The translations under genes and the position numbers were made by a program. Positions 27,138-36,046 of a stretch of DNA of 64,000 nt are shown piece after piece. Source of the DNA: CAWFZT01 sp963820415 (GTDB lineage Bacteria; Chloroflexota; Anaerolineae; Anaerolineales; Anaerolineaceae); NCBI GenBank assembly GCA_963820415.1, contig CAWFZT010000006.1, positions 1 to 64,000 of the forward strand, read 5' to 3'. Position 1 is the stretch's first letter. Every line of letters begins with the position of its first letter. The notes below the pieces were generated by a model. It did no database searches, was not told the origin of the DNA, and saw nothing but the letters and a program-made list of their open reading frames with translations.

Positions 27138-28925
27138 TTTTTCCCAACCGCGCCCGTTCCTCTTCCACAATCTTCACATCCAGCTTGCGGAACAGCGGCG
27201 CCGGCGGCTGCAAACCCCGCCCCGCCTCGATCTGCCCCGGCTCCCAGCGCCCGGTCGCCTTCTCCGCGTGATAGCGTAATACGCGGTGCTCGCCCAGCCC
27301 GTCCGTGCGCGTTTCCACGCTTTGCTCGCCGAATAACGGCGTAGCGTACCCCAGGTAACCATGCAGCTTCTCGCAGGTGAAGGGCAGGAAAGGCGACAGC
27401 ATCACCTTCAGCGAGTTCGATCGCCTTCAAGGCCGTATAAATCGCCCGGGCGGCCGCCTGGCGGTCGCTCTTGATCGCCGTCCAGGGTGCCGTCGTGTCG
27501 AGGTATTTGTTGACCTCCGTCGCCAGGCGCATGGCCTCGGTCAGCGCCCCGCGCAGGTGCACCGCCTCCAGCTCGTCCCCCACCGTTTCAAACCCGCCGT
27601 TGACCTCTTCCAGCAGGTCGCAGTCCAGCTCGGTCAACTCGCCCGGTTCGGGCACCCGCCCTTCCCAATGCCGGAAAGCCAACGAAAGCACCCGGTTGGC
27701 CAGGTTGCCCCAGGTCGCCACCAGCTCGTCGTTATTGCGGTGAAAGAAATCGTTCCAATCCCAATCCGTGTCGTGCGTCTCGGGCATATTGATCGTCAGG
27801 TAATAGCGCAGCGGGTCAGGGTCGTAGCGGCTCCAGGAAATCCAGCGCCCAGACCGCCCAGTTGCGGCTGCCGGAGATCTTCTGGCCTTCCAGGTTCATG
27901 AATTCGTTGGCCGGCACATCGTAAGGCAAGACGAACGGGTCGGCGCTGCCGGCTGCCGAACAGTTCGTCGAAAGTGACCGCCGCAGCCGATCAGTTCGCG
28001 CCGGCCAGATAATGGCGTGGAAGGGAATATTATCTTTGCCGATGAAGTAATACGAGCGCGCCGCCACGTCGTGCCACCAGTCCCGCCAGGCGTCCGGCTC
28101 CCCAATCGCCTCGGCCCACTCGATGGAGGCCGACAGATAGCCGATGACCGCTTCGAACCACACATAAAGGCACTTACCCTCCCAGCCCTGGATCGGCACC
28201 GGGATGCCCCAATCCAGGTCGCGGGTGATCGGCCGCCCGTGCAGCCCCTCGGCCTGGATCTGCCCCAGCGACTGGCGCAGCACATTCGGCCGCCAGTAAG
28301 TCTCGCGCAGGTGCAGGAATTCGACCACCCTATCCTGCAGCCGCCCCAGGTCCAGGTAAAAATGCTCGGTCTCGCGCAGCTCAGGCGTCGAGCCGTCGAT
28401 GCTTGACTTCGGCTCGATCAGCAGGGTCGGGTCGAGCAGGTTGCCGCACTTGTCGCACTGGTCGCTGCGGGCGTTGGTATAGCCGCAGATATAGCAGGTG
28501 CCTTCCACGTAGCGGTCCGGCAAAAAGCGCTTCTGGCTGGGGGAGAACCACTGCTTCTGGCGGTCCGTGAACAGAAAGCCGTTCTGTTTGAGCGCCAGGA
28601 AAATATTCTGAGACACGTTGAAATGGTTGGTGGTATGCGTGCTGGTGAACAGGTCGTAGGTCAGCCCGACTTTCTGGAACAGCTCCAGAAAGCTGGCGTG
28701 GTAGCGGTGGTAGACGTCCTGGGGCTGGACCTTCTCAGCATCGGCCCGCACGGTGATGGGGGTGCCGTGGGCGTCCGAACCCGAAACCATCAACACCTGC
28801 CGGCCCTTCAGGCGCTGGTAGCGTGCAAAGATATCCGCCGGCAAATAGGCCCCGGTCAGGTTGCCCACGTGGATTTCAGCGTTGGCGTACGGCCAGGCGA
28901 CTGCGACGAGAATGGGTTCAGCCAT
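27133..28925 (-). CDS. metG: methionyl-tRNA synthetase, multiply frameshifted
   Basis: Class I aminoacyl-tRNA synthetase that charges tRNA(Met). GAGGTGAAGC precedes ATG 28925. The N-terminal Rossmann fold has AVAWPYANAEIHVGNLTGAY, with HVGN as the HIGH motif. A zinc knuckle has CYICG and CDKC. VWFEAVIGYLSASIEW and YYFIGKDNIPFHAIIWPA follow. The KMSKS position reads KISGS (GQKISGSRNWAVW). Frame changes occur at ~27960-27990 (two or more small ones), ~27830 and ~27420. The C-terminal helical domain ends KIVEEERARLGKR with its stop inside the terminator. Total ~597 aa. No tRNA-binding EMAP-like domain is seen at the C-terminus. Confidence 0.9.
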
Positions 28926-28981
28926 GCTTCACCTCAATGCGAGAGTTTGACGGTAGGATTTTATCACGAATTGGAAGGGTA

Positions 28982-29224
28982 AAATCAGATGCCTGTTTGA
29001 CTTTCTACAGTTTTCCAGAAAAGCCTTGGAAGTATATCCACGCCATTAACATCATTGAGCGCTTGTTTGGTGAAGTTTAAAAACGCAGTCACAAGATGGC
29101 CGCTGCTTTCCAAAATGAGACCAGTTGTTTTTTATTGTTCTATGCGGTGATCCGCAGTTTGAAACTGAGAAGAATTACCATTCCTGCCAAGGTTACCAAA
29201 CCTGAGAATTTATACAACCATTGA
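28982..29224 (+). pseudogene. IS256/mutator-type transposase C-terminal remnant
   Basis: One frame reads TFYSFPEKPWKYIHAINIIE, then RLFGEV, a TAA stop at 29078-29080, and on through KRSHKMAAAFQNETSCFLLF to YAVIRSLKLRRITIPA, ending at TGA 29224. FPExxW...NxIERLFGEVxxR is the C-terminal pattern of mutator-type (IS256) transposases. Only ~80 codons are left, the N-terminus and DDE centre are absent, and there is an internal stop, so it is a dead fragment. It marks the left edge of the AT-rich island. Confidence 0.72.
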
Positions 29225-29469
29225 CATACCGCCGCGATCTAATGAATTCCTCTTCCTGATTATTTATTATCCAAAACTGTTATTGATTTTCCAAGAATTA
29301 TCATATAATAAAAAACAGTGATGGGAAGCACAGTCCTGAGTTAAAAGTGAACCTCACAACTTATTTGCAGTATATATAGTCATAAAAGGGCGGTAATACA
29401 GCATAATTGCAGTATATCAAGAATCCATATAATCAATAGTTGGGCCGTTTTGCTCTAGGAGGGATATTG
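29225..29469. other. AT-rich non-coding stretch with an 11-bp direct repeat
   Basis: No gene seen. TTGCAGTATAT occurs twice, at 29365-29375 and 29407-29417, 42 bases apart (about four helix turns), upstream of the unknown gene at 29470. It could be an operator for a dimeric regulator, or remains of a mobile-element end. Confidence 0.35.
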
Positions 29470-31040
29470 ATGGATACGCAAAGCCTTATGAAATTGGAAA
29501 GAAAATTATCAGCTGTCGAAAAACAGTTAATAGGTGAACTCTTTTTACTTGAAAACATGGCTGACATCATCGCATATGTTCAAACTTACATTTCAAATTA
29601 TTTACCAGTTCTATTTTACGCTATAAAAAATTTTACACAGAGACCAAATTGCCCATCTGATAAATTCAAGTATTTTAATAGACAGACTTTTTTCAATAAA
29701 AATGAACGATATTGTACGGTTTCAAGTATCCACCGGTGTAAGGGATTTTGTGGATGTTAGCAAAATTGAAGATAAGGATTCGATAATTGTATTATTTAAT
29801 AACCTAACTACATTAAATAAGGCTAACCTTTCTTCAACGCTTCTCTTTTTGTTTTCATTGATGCGTGGAGCTTTGTTTTCTCTTTATTGTGACAATAAAA
29901 TGTATTTAAACTATGGAATTGGTTGGAACAATTTTTTGCTGCATTTTGTAGAAAACCCCCATATGATTTTTACTTTATCTAATGAAGATATTAAATTGGC
30001 GGAACAACAACTCGAGTTCATAGAAAATGATTTATACAAAGAAGGCGGTGAATTAGAAAAGGAAATCAATTTAGCTCTTATTCAGAATGGAATATACGAA
30101 GGTGAAGATTGTTTGGACATACCAAAATACTTTGTTGGTCCAAAATATGAGTGGCTTAAAAGCAAGTCTTTGATTTCATATTGTAAATTCTTAAAAACCG
30201 CTGATAAAAAGAATTTGGATGATGCTATCAAATACGCCAAAATAATAGTTGATTCGCTTGAATGTGAAGAAAAGGAGTATCATCAATTTAGCTTTAGGCG
30301 GAAATTGACATTTCCTGGTCCGTCTTCAAATGTAAAAGATATCATCGGTGATTTGAGGCAATATTCTAGAATGATTAAGTTATTAAATTATGTGGCATAT
30401 TTCAAATCCCCTGAAAAAAGATTTGTTTTGGTTTTCCCTACGACAATCGACTTCTATTTTTAATTACCAAATAGTCAATGAAAAAAAACAACCAATACTT
30501 ACCGATGAAAACTTTGTCCTTTTAATGCACAATAAGGAGTGTTTTGGAATATTTGACTTATTAAATGTGATTGTTAGTCCTAACCAATCTTCTTATTATA
30601 ATTCAACAATAAACTATTTATCAACACTTCTAGATTTTCAAGAAAGAGGTTTGTCAAATAAATTTATTTACAATCAATTGAAGAATTCAAAAATAAAAGA
30701 GGAAATAATCCTTAGGTTTGAGAATAAGGTTAAAGAGGCAAAGGCTATATCGAATGTACTTGGTATATCTATAATTGCAACATTTAACTTTTTTGCTGAA
30801 GCAAAGGGGTTTTTAAAAATTCCAGATTATATAAATGTTACTATTCCTCTACTAACCGAAATTGTCATGGATGCGATTTATAAATCTGAATATGAGAAAA
30901 TTTTTCAAGGACTGCTGGAAGAAGATAAAGATGATACTAATTTCTTGGGTTTCAATAATGATGATGAGTATCAATCAATAAGTGATTTAGAAGATCGAAT
31001 TGAGAATTTAGAGGAATCTCGCTTTGGAATTGGAACCTAG
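29470..31040 (+). CDS. unknown ~520-aa AT-rich protein, two frameshifts
   Basis: I do not recognise this gene. ATG 29470 follows AGGAGGG with good spacing. The protein begins MDTQSLMKLERKLSAVEKQL. The frame changes near 29700 (after RQTFFNK, resuming NDIVRFQVSTGVRDF) and near 30460, where TTTTT may be one T too long: removing it gives DFYFNYQIVNEKKQ. The C-terminus is acidic (DLEDRIENLEESRF). A fairly hydrophobic stretch lies at ISNVLGISIIATFNFFAEA. Lys, Asn, Ile and Phe are very frequent, and base composition is far more AT-rich than all neighbours, which indicates recent transfer. It lies alone between an IS256-type and an IS630-type transposase remnant. No catalytic motif is visible, so no function is offered. 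Confidence 0.6.
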
Positions 31041-31114
31041 TGTTCTAAAATTAGATGGTTTACAGAATTATATTGGAAATGAATGAGAAAGTAATATCTC
31101 TAATTAAGTCTTCT

Positions 31115-31682
31115 CAGTCTGTCGAGAGATAAACAGTTTGAAAATGAGGAGACTCGCAAGAGCTATCCCTGCCGACCAGGCCAAAAAGAACGCTACGATT
31201 ATGAATACAAGCGCAATGGCGTCCGCAATTTGAACATGTTTTATGAACCTTTGGCCGGGAAACGATATGTCCGGATGACGGAACGCCACACGATGCTCGA
31301 TTTTGCTCATGGAATGAAATGGTTGGTGGATGTGCTTTATCCCAATGCGATCTTGATCCGGGTGGTTATGGACAACCTTGGCCCGCATAAACCAGCTTCT
31401 TTGTATGAAGCCTTTCCACCCGAAGAAGCTCGCCGGATCCTCAAGAAGCTGGAGTTTCATTTCACACCCAAGCACGGCAGTTGGCTGAACATGGCAGAAA
31501 TCGAGTTGAGCGTGTTCAGTAGAAGGTTGAAGCAGCACATACCCAATGAAACCATCCTCGAGAAGGAGGTCCAAGCGATTACAGATGAGCGAAACGGTGT
31601 CCATTCGATCATTAATTGGCAATTCCGGACTGAGGATGCTCGCATCAAATTGAAGCAGCTTTATCCATCCATTTCAGCGTGA
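31115..31682 (+). pseudogene. IS630-family transposase, 5'-truncated
   Basis: The C-terminal two thirds of a Tc1/mariner-like IS630 transposase. Before the ATG at 31230 the same frame already reads ETRKSYPCRPGQKERYDYEY, the usual text ahead of the second Asp. It continues with NMFYEPLAGKRYV, VMDNLGPHK (catalytic Asp) and FHFTPKHGSWLNMAEIELSV (catalytic Glu). The N-terminal helix-turn-helix half and the first catalytic Asp are missing, so it is inactive. It forms the right edge of the AT-rich island. I found no terminal inverted repeats. Confidence 0.8.
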
Positions 31683-32076
31683 CTGACTGACTAATATCTC
31701 CTATAATAATTTTCGGTGATTTTCTGTTTTTATAAACGGTAACTGTCCACCTTAATCAGACGAAAAACCATCCACTTGGGCAATTTGAGTATTAAAAAAT
31801 CATAACGAAAAGCCGACCATTTTCACATCGAAAAGACCTTTCCAGCTGGGCAAGGGACAGCCAATGCGGTAAAATAACGACGCTCGTGTGGACGCTACGC
31901 GTAGGGCAACGCTGAGGAGCGATCCTGAGCGCCAAGCGAGCACCGTTGCCAGGGCAGAGATTGTAACCGGAAAGCCATACCCCGGGTTTTACTGATCGCC
32001 TGCCGTAATTTCTTTTCATTTGGGGGTTGCCAGTCTCCAGACGTTTGAAAGTTGACAATGCATGCCTGAGGATCGT
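31683..32076. other. intergenic stretch without a recognised gene
   Basis: Left part (to ~31860) is AT-rich like the island, the right part returns to normal composition, so the island border lies near 31860. Open frames here show no recognisable protein pattern. GGCAACG and CGTTGCC at 31906 and 31943 form a weak inverted repeat. Confidence 0.4.
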
Positions 32077-32293
32077 TCAGCCTGGCTGGGGCGGCTGGGT
32101 AATCAGCCGGATCAGGTGCGGGATATTTTCGGCGTGGAAGCGCTCCTTGAGGCGCCGGATGTGCAGCCCCACCGTGCGGGGGTGCAGGCCCAGCCGCCCC
32201 GCAATTTGCTTGGTCGTGAAACCCTGCGAGAGCAGGCTGAGCACCTGGCCCTGCCGCCGAGCTAGCTCGGGCAGCTCCGAGCGACCCGGCCAC
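32077..32293 (-). CDS. small LuxR-type HTH protein, frameshifted or remnant
   Basis: On the minus strand a GerE/LuxR helix-turn-helix is clear: SELPELARRQGQVLSLLSQG, then FTTKQIAGRLGLHPRTVGLH, then IRRLKERFHAENIPHLIRLI, ending at TGA 32077. No start codon exists in that frame. GTG 32293 in another frame, behind GGCGAGGGACGGG, would give MAGSL and then needs one base change to enter the HTH frame, making a ~72-aa single-domain regulator. A truncated end of a larger LuxR protein is equally possible. It starts 30 bases after the phosphoesterase stop on the same strand. Confidence 0.55.
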
Positions 32294-32323
32294 CCCGTCC
32301 CTCGCCGGGGCTGACTTAATTTT

Positions 32324-33391
32324 TCAATGACAAAATCCTATACCCTGGTCGGTAAAAGTGCCTCCTTCCGAGGGCAGGAAATTCCACGTGTAGTGGTCCG
32401 GGTAAAGCTCGAACAGAATCACGCCATGCGTCTGGTTATCGCGCACTTCGCTGTTCGGTTTGATTGTTCCCCAACCGCGTAGCTCAGCCCCGCCAGTGCC
32501 AACCACAAACTCGCGAATGCCTCGCTCAAGGTCCAGGTTGCCATCGGGGTCTTGGGGAGCAAAGCGTTCATAGTCGTGATCGTTGCCGTTCACGACGACT
32601 TCCGCTCCGAATTCATAGGCGGTGCGCCAGAAAGAGGAAACCAGGCTTACCGAGCCTTCCAGGCCGGAGCCAAAACGCGGGTGGTGCCAGTAAAGCAGTG
32701 TGCAAATCTGCTGGTTCTTTTGCAGATCCTCACGCAGCCATTGTACCTGGTACGAATTTTTTCCGCAGGCGATCACGTCGCAGTTGCTGTTAAGCGCAAC
32801 AATGTGCCAGCTCCCCAGGTTATAACTATAATACCCTTCGCCCGGCTCTCCTGCCGCTTTCCCGAAGTAGGCGTAATAGGGCGCGCCCTGATCGGTCATC
32901 ATATCGTGATTTCCAGGCACTGGTCGAATGCGGTCGAGAAAATGGCCCCAGGAGGGGGTGAAGCAGTTGCGATATTCAACAGCCCGGCCCGATTTGTTCA
33001 CGTTGTCTCCAGCAATAAAAACGGTTGCATTCGGGAATAGGGCAAGCTGCTGTTCAACTAACGCGGCGGTCTGTTCATCGTGATCTACACCACAAACGAC
33101 AACATCTCCCGCACCCATCAGCACCGCTGGCGTCGGCGTTGCGGTCGGGGGCGCAATCGTAATGGTTGGCGTGGGCTTCACCGTCTGGGTCGCCGGTGGG
33201 GTTGGCGTAGGAAGCGGGGTGTTTGTGTTTCCAGGGGTTCGGGTTGCTGCTGGTTGGATTAAGGCCAGGACCAATGTAGCCTCCGGCGCGTTGGTTGGGC
33301 TGGCGCAGCCGAACAGGAAGATAGCCGTAAATGTCAGGATCAATCCACAGTGTAAGCCAGACATACTTTTCTTGGGTAACATGCCAATCAT
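32324..33391 (-). CDS. metallophosphoesterase lipoprotein
   Basis: A secreted, lipid-anchored calcineurin-like phosphoesterase of 355 aa, related to purple acid phosphatases. The lipobox is IFLFGCAS (Cys ~29). A Thr/Pro-rich linker spans ~43-90. Metal-site motifs in order: GAGDVVVCG, FIAGDNVNKSG, VPGNHDM, YWHHPRF and VNGNDHDYERF (normally GHxHxYER). The N-terminal Asp motif reads GAGDV, a little off the usual GDxG. Substrate is unknown; release of phosphate from organic phosphates is plausible. AAGAAA before the ATG is a weak ribosome site. Frame intact. Confidence 0.82.
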   Translation of the reverse strand: MIGMLPKKSMSGLHCGLILTFTAIFLFGCASPTNAPEATLVLALIQPAATRTPGNTNTPLPTPTPPATQTVKPTPTITIAPPTATPTPAVLMGAGDVVVCGVDHDEQTAALVEQQLALFPNATVFIAGDNVNKSGRAVEYRNCFTPSWGHFLDRIRPVPGNHDMMTDQGAPYYAYFGKAAGEPGEGYYSYNLGSWHIVALNSNCDVIACGKNSYQVQWLREDLQKNQQICTLLYWHHPRFGSGLEGSVSLVSSFWRTAYEFGAEVVVNGNDHDYERFAPQDPDGNLDLERGIREFVVGTGGAELRGWGTIKPNSEVRDNQTHGVILFELYPDHYTWNFLPSEGGTFTDQGIGFCH

Positions 33392-33486
33392 TTTCTTCTA
33401 TTTCTAGTTACCTCAGTCTAAATACCCAGCATCAGTCAAGTGGAGGTTTTATTGTAGCTTAATATTCAAACAAATCCCATCAGTTT

Positions 33487-33525
33487 TTACACCGCCCTGG
33501 CGGGCTTTGCCAGGGTCTGTGTCGA
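33487..33525. terminator. hairpin related to the 8727 terminator
   Basis: CCCTGGC and GCCAGGG form a 7-bp stem around GGGCTTT; the flanks ACACCG and GTCTGTG pair poorly. Sequence and loop resemble the GNAT/oppF terminator (CCTAGCGGGCTATGCTAGGG), suggesting a shared origin. Here it lies in the divergent space between the phosphoesterase and MFS genes, where a terminator is not needed. Confidence 0.4.
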
Positions 33526-33566
33526 TCTGTGGGTAAAATTCCTGTCTGTGGTAAACTCTTTTCTCC

Positions 33567-34801
33567 ATGATTTTCCTGAAACGAGGCTTCCTCCGTTCCA
33601 TCCGCCGCGAATACCCCTCCCAGTTCTGGCTCTTGTTCTGGGGCTTGATGATCAGCACCATCGGATCGAGCATGATCTGGCCCTTCCTGATGATCTACGT
33701 CAGCAAAAAGCTGCAACTGCCCGACACGGCCGCCGCCAGCCTGATGACCATCAACGCCACCTTCGGCCTGATCTTTGCCTTCGTGGCCGGCCCGCTGACC
33801 GACCGACTCGGGCGCAAATGGGTCATGGTGGTCAGCCTGGCCATGAACGGCGTCATCTACCTGCTGATGAGCCAGGCCTCTACATTATTGCATTTCCAAC
33901 TGCTGATGGGGATGACCGGCGTGTTCAACCCGCTTTACCGTATCGGCGCCGACGCCATGATGGCCGACCTGATCCCCCCGAAAAACGCTCCGAAGCTTAT
34001 TCCCTCCTGCGCACCAGCAACAACGTCGGCGTCGCCCTGGGACCGGCAGTGGGCGGGTTCATCACCAGCGCCTCTTACACCATCGCATTTATCATCGCCG
34101 CTGCCGGCATGCTCACTTACAGCCTGCTGGTATCTTTCCTGGCCCGGGAAACCCTGCCAAAACACAGCCACGCCGCCTCTGCCAGCGCCCTGGACTTGCT
34201 CAAAGGCTATAAGAAGATCATCGGCGACCGCCGCTACATCGCCTTCGTCCTCTCCTACACGCTCACCCAGGTCTGCGCTGCCCTGGTGTGGATCCTGCTC
34301 GGCATGTACGCCAACAAGCACTATCAAATCCAGGAGAACCTGTACGGCTTCATCCCCATGACCAACGCCCTCATGGTGGTGCTGTTCCAGGTCTTCGTCA
34401 CCCGCTGGACCAAACGCTATCCGGCCTTATGGATGCTGGCCCTCGGCGCCCTGTTCTATTCCCTTGGCACCGGCAGCGTGGCCCTCGGGCATGGTTTCTG
34501 GGCCTTCTGGCTCAGCATGGTCATCATGACCACCGGCGAGTTGATCTGCACCCCGACAGCCACTACCCTGGTGGCCAACCTCGCTCCGGCGGACATGCGC
34601 GGCCGCTACATGAGCATTTACAGCCTGACCTGGAATGTGGCCCAGGGGATTGGGCCTTTATATGGCGGGCTGTTGAGCGATAACATAAGCCCGGTGTTCA
34701 CCTGGTATGGAGGAATGGCCGTCGGAATGGTCAGCATGGCCGCCTTTATCGTTATGGCGCAGCGCCTGCGAAGCGTCCGCCCGGCTGAAACGAGCGCTTA
34801 G
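33567..34801 (+). CDS. MFS transporter, one frameshift
   Basis: Major facilitator superfamily efflux protein with about 12 membrane segments, ~411 aa. MIFLKRGFLRSIRREYPSQF leads into the first helix. The MFS loop 2-3 motif is GPLTDRLGRKWVMV. The frame changes at ~33980, in the run GATCCCCCCGAAAAACG: with one C less, LIPP continues EKRSEAYSLLRTSNNVGVAL, a normal MFS loop and helix 5. The second half includes GRYMSIYSLTWNVAQGIGPL. This is one of the clearest homopolymer errors in the window. Substrate unknown; drug or metabolite export is the usual guess for this sort. Confidence 0.85.
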
Positions 34802-34814
34802 CCCTCCAAATCAA

Positions 34815-34838
34815 AAGGCCGCCCCTCTAGGCGGCCTT
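34815..34838. terminator. hairpin terminator after the MFS gene
   Basis: A 9-bp perfect stem, AAGGCCGCC / GGCGGCCTT, with a 6-base loop, 13 bases after the MFS stop. On the minus strand it is followed by TTTTGATTT, so it may also end a minus-strand transcript coming from ~34930. Confidence 0.65.
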
Positions 34839-34861
34839 CGCTTTCCGCTGCAGCATCCTTA

Positions 34862-34921
34862 TTAAAATACTACGAGGAGGGATGCCGCAGCGCTGTGTAA
34901 GGTACTACTACTGTCACACAT
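34862..34921 (-). CDS. possible 19-aa leader-like peptide
   Basis: ATG 34921 on the minus strand has AGGAGG 11 bases upstream and reads MCDSSSTLHSAAASLLVVF, then stop. A 13-bp near-perfect inverted repeat (34846-34858 with 34880-34892) and the hairpin at 34815 follow. The layout (ribosome site, short frame, hairpins) is that of a short transcript, but nothing lies downstream on this strand to be regulated. It could be chance. Confidence 0.25.
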   Translation of the reverse strand: MCDSSSTLHSAAASLLVVF

Positions 34922-35040
34922 TGTATGCACCACCTCCTCTTCCTTAGGATAGCAAACCACTAATAAAAACCTGATAATGAACATAGTATTCCACAAATCC
35001 AGGCCGGTGTCAAGTAATAAATGCACCTTTCAATTCCTCC

Positions 35041-35069
35041 TTGCACCCTCCAGAGTTCACCCCTATAAT
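35041..35069 (+). promoter_or_regulatory. sigma-70 type promoter of a likely leaderless gene
   Basis: TTGCAC (35041-35046), a 17-base spacer, then TATAAT (35064-35069). The ATG at 35076 is only six bases after the -10 box, where transcription would begin, and no ribosome site is present. The message is therefore probably leaderless. Confidence 0.65.
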
Positions 35070-35075
35070 TGCACA

Positions 35076-35879
35076 ATGATGAAACTTCAACTGAATAAAT
35101 CCACCTTCCTTACCGGCGTGTTATTTGCAGCTACGGCAGCTTTACTGGTTGGATGGCTGATCGAGACCCCCGCCGGTCTGCTTGGCAAGGCCGATGCCAT
35201 CGCCTACGCCATTTGCCACCGCATCGCCGCCCGGTCGTTTACCATTGGCGACCGTCCTATGCCCTTGTGCGCCCGCTGCACCGGTATGTACCTGGGAGCG
35301 CTGGTTGGGTTAGTTTACCAAATACGCCTTGGCAAACGCGGCGGCCTGCCCAGCCACAAAATCCTGGCGGTCCTGGCGTTTTTTGTGGTCGCCTTTGGCA
35401 TCGATGGGGTCAATTCGTACCTGCAGTTCTTCCCTCACGCCCCCTCCCTCTACACCCCGCAGAACTGGCTGCGCCTGCTAACCGGCACCGGTATGGGCCT
35501 CGGTATGGCGGCCATGCTGTTGCCGGTATTCAACCAGACCATCTGGCAAAACTGGAGCGGCGAAAAACTGCTTTCTTCCTGGCGCCAGCTCATCGAGCTC
35601 TTGCTTCTGGCCGCCCTGGTTGACCTGGCAGTACTGTCAGGCAACCCGCTCCTGCTTTACCCGCTGGCCCTGATCAGCGCGGCCACCGTGATGGTCTTAC
35701 TCAGCATGATTTACGCCATGGTATGGGTGATGCTCTCCAAGCGAGAAAACCACTTCCAATCCCTGAAAGGCCTGACCATCGTCCTGGTGGTAGGCTTTTC
35801 CACCGCCCTTTCCCAAATCGCCGTGATGGATTTTGCCCGCTATCTGCTGACCGGCACCTGGAAGGGTTTTTTCTCATGA
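35076..35879 (+). CDS. DUF2085 membrane protein
   Basis: A 267-aa multi-pass membrane protein of the DUF2085 family, function unknown. The family motif is clear near residues 40-70: AICHRIAARSFTIGDRPMPL followed by CARCTGMYLGALVG, with conserved Cys-His and Cys-x2-Cys. About seven membrane segments follow. The frame is open from ATG 34977, but that upstream part crosses a good promoter, so ATG 35076 (MMKLQLNKSTF) is chosen. No partner genes nearby. Confidence 0.8.
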   Translation: MMKLQLNKSTFLTGVLFAATAALLVGWLIETPAGLLGKADAIAYAICHRIAARSFTIGDRPMPLCARCTGMYLGALVGLVYQIRLGKRGGLPSHKILAVLAFFVVAFGIDGVNSYLQFFPHAPSLYTPQNWLRLLTGTGMGLGMAAMLLPVFNQTIWQNWSGEKLLSSWRQLIELLLLAALVDLAVLSGNPLLLYPLALISAATVMVLLSMIYAMVWVMLSKRENHFQSLKGLTIVLVVGFSTALSQIAVMDFARYLLTGTWKGFFS

Positions 35880-35909
35880 GTTGCCGCACAAACCAACTAC
35901 AACTTTCTT

Positions 35910-35958
35910 GGCTCATTGGGATTATCGTAGAAGGCACCACGGCAATTCCCAGAGAACC
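35910..35958. repeat. palindromic repeat, copy E (ends only)
   Basis: GGCTCATTGGGATTATCGTAG and CACCACGGCAATTCCCAGAG match the left and right outer ends of copies A and D, but the central palindrome is missing. It looks like a deletion derivative, lying between the DUF2085 and DUF4126 genes. Confidence 0.75.
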
Positions 35959-36046
35959 CTTTAATTTAGTTGCGTAAATTTGTGATAATGTGCTAATATA
36001 TCCTTAGTCGGTTTGGTTAACCTTTTCATAACCAGGGAGCCTCCAG

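Noticed and set aside
29470..31040. Unknown island gene as a phage-defence system
   Set aside because: No nuclease, helicase, TIR, HEPN or similar motif can be seen; composition and transposase neighbours alone do not support it.
31104..31622. Minus-strand 172-aa open frame
   Set aside because: Antisense to the IS630 transposase, which shows catalytic motifs.
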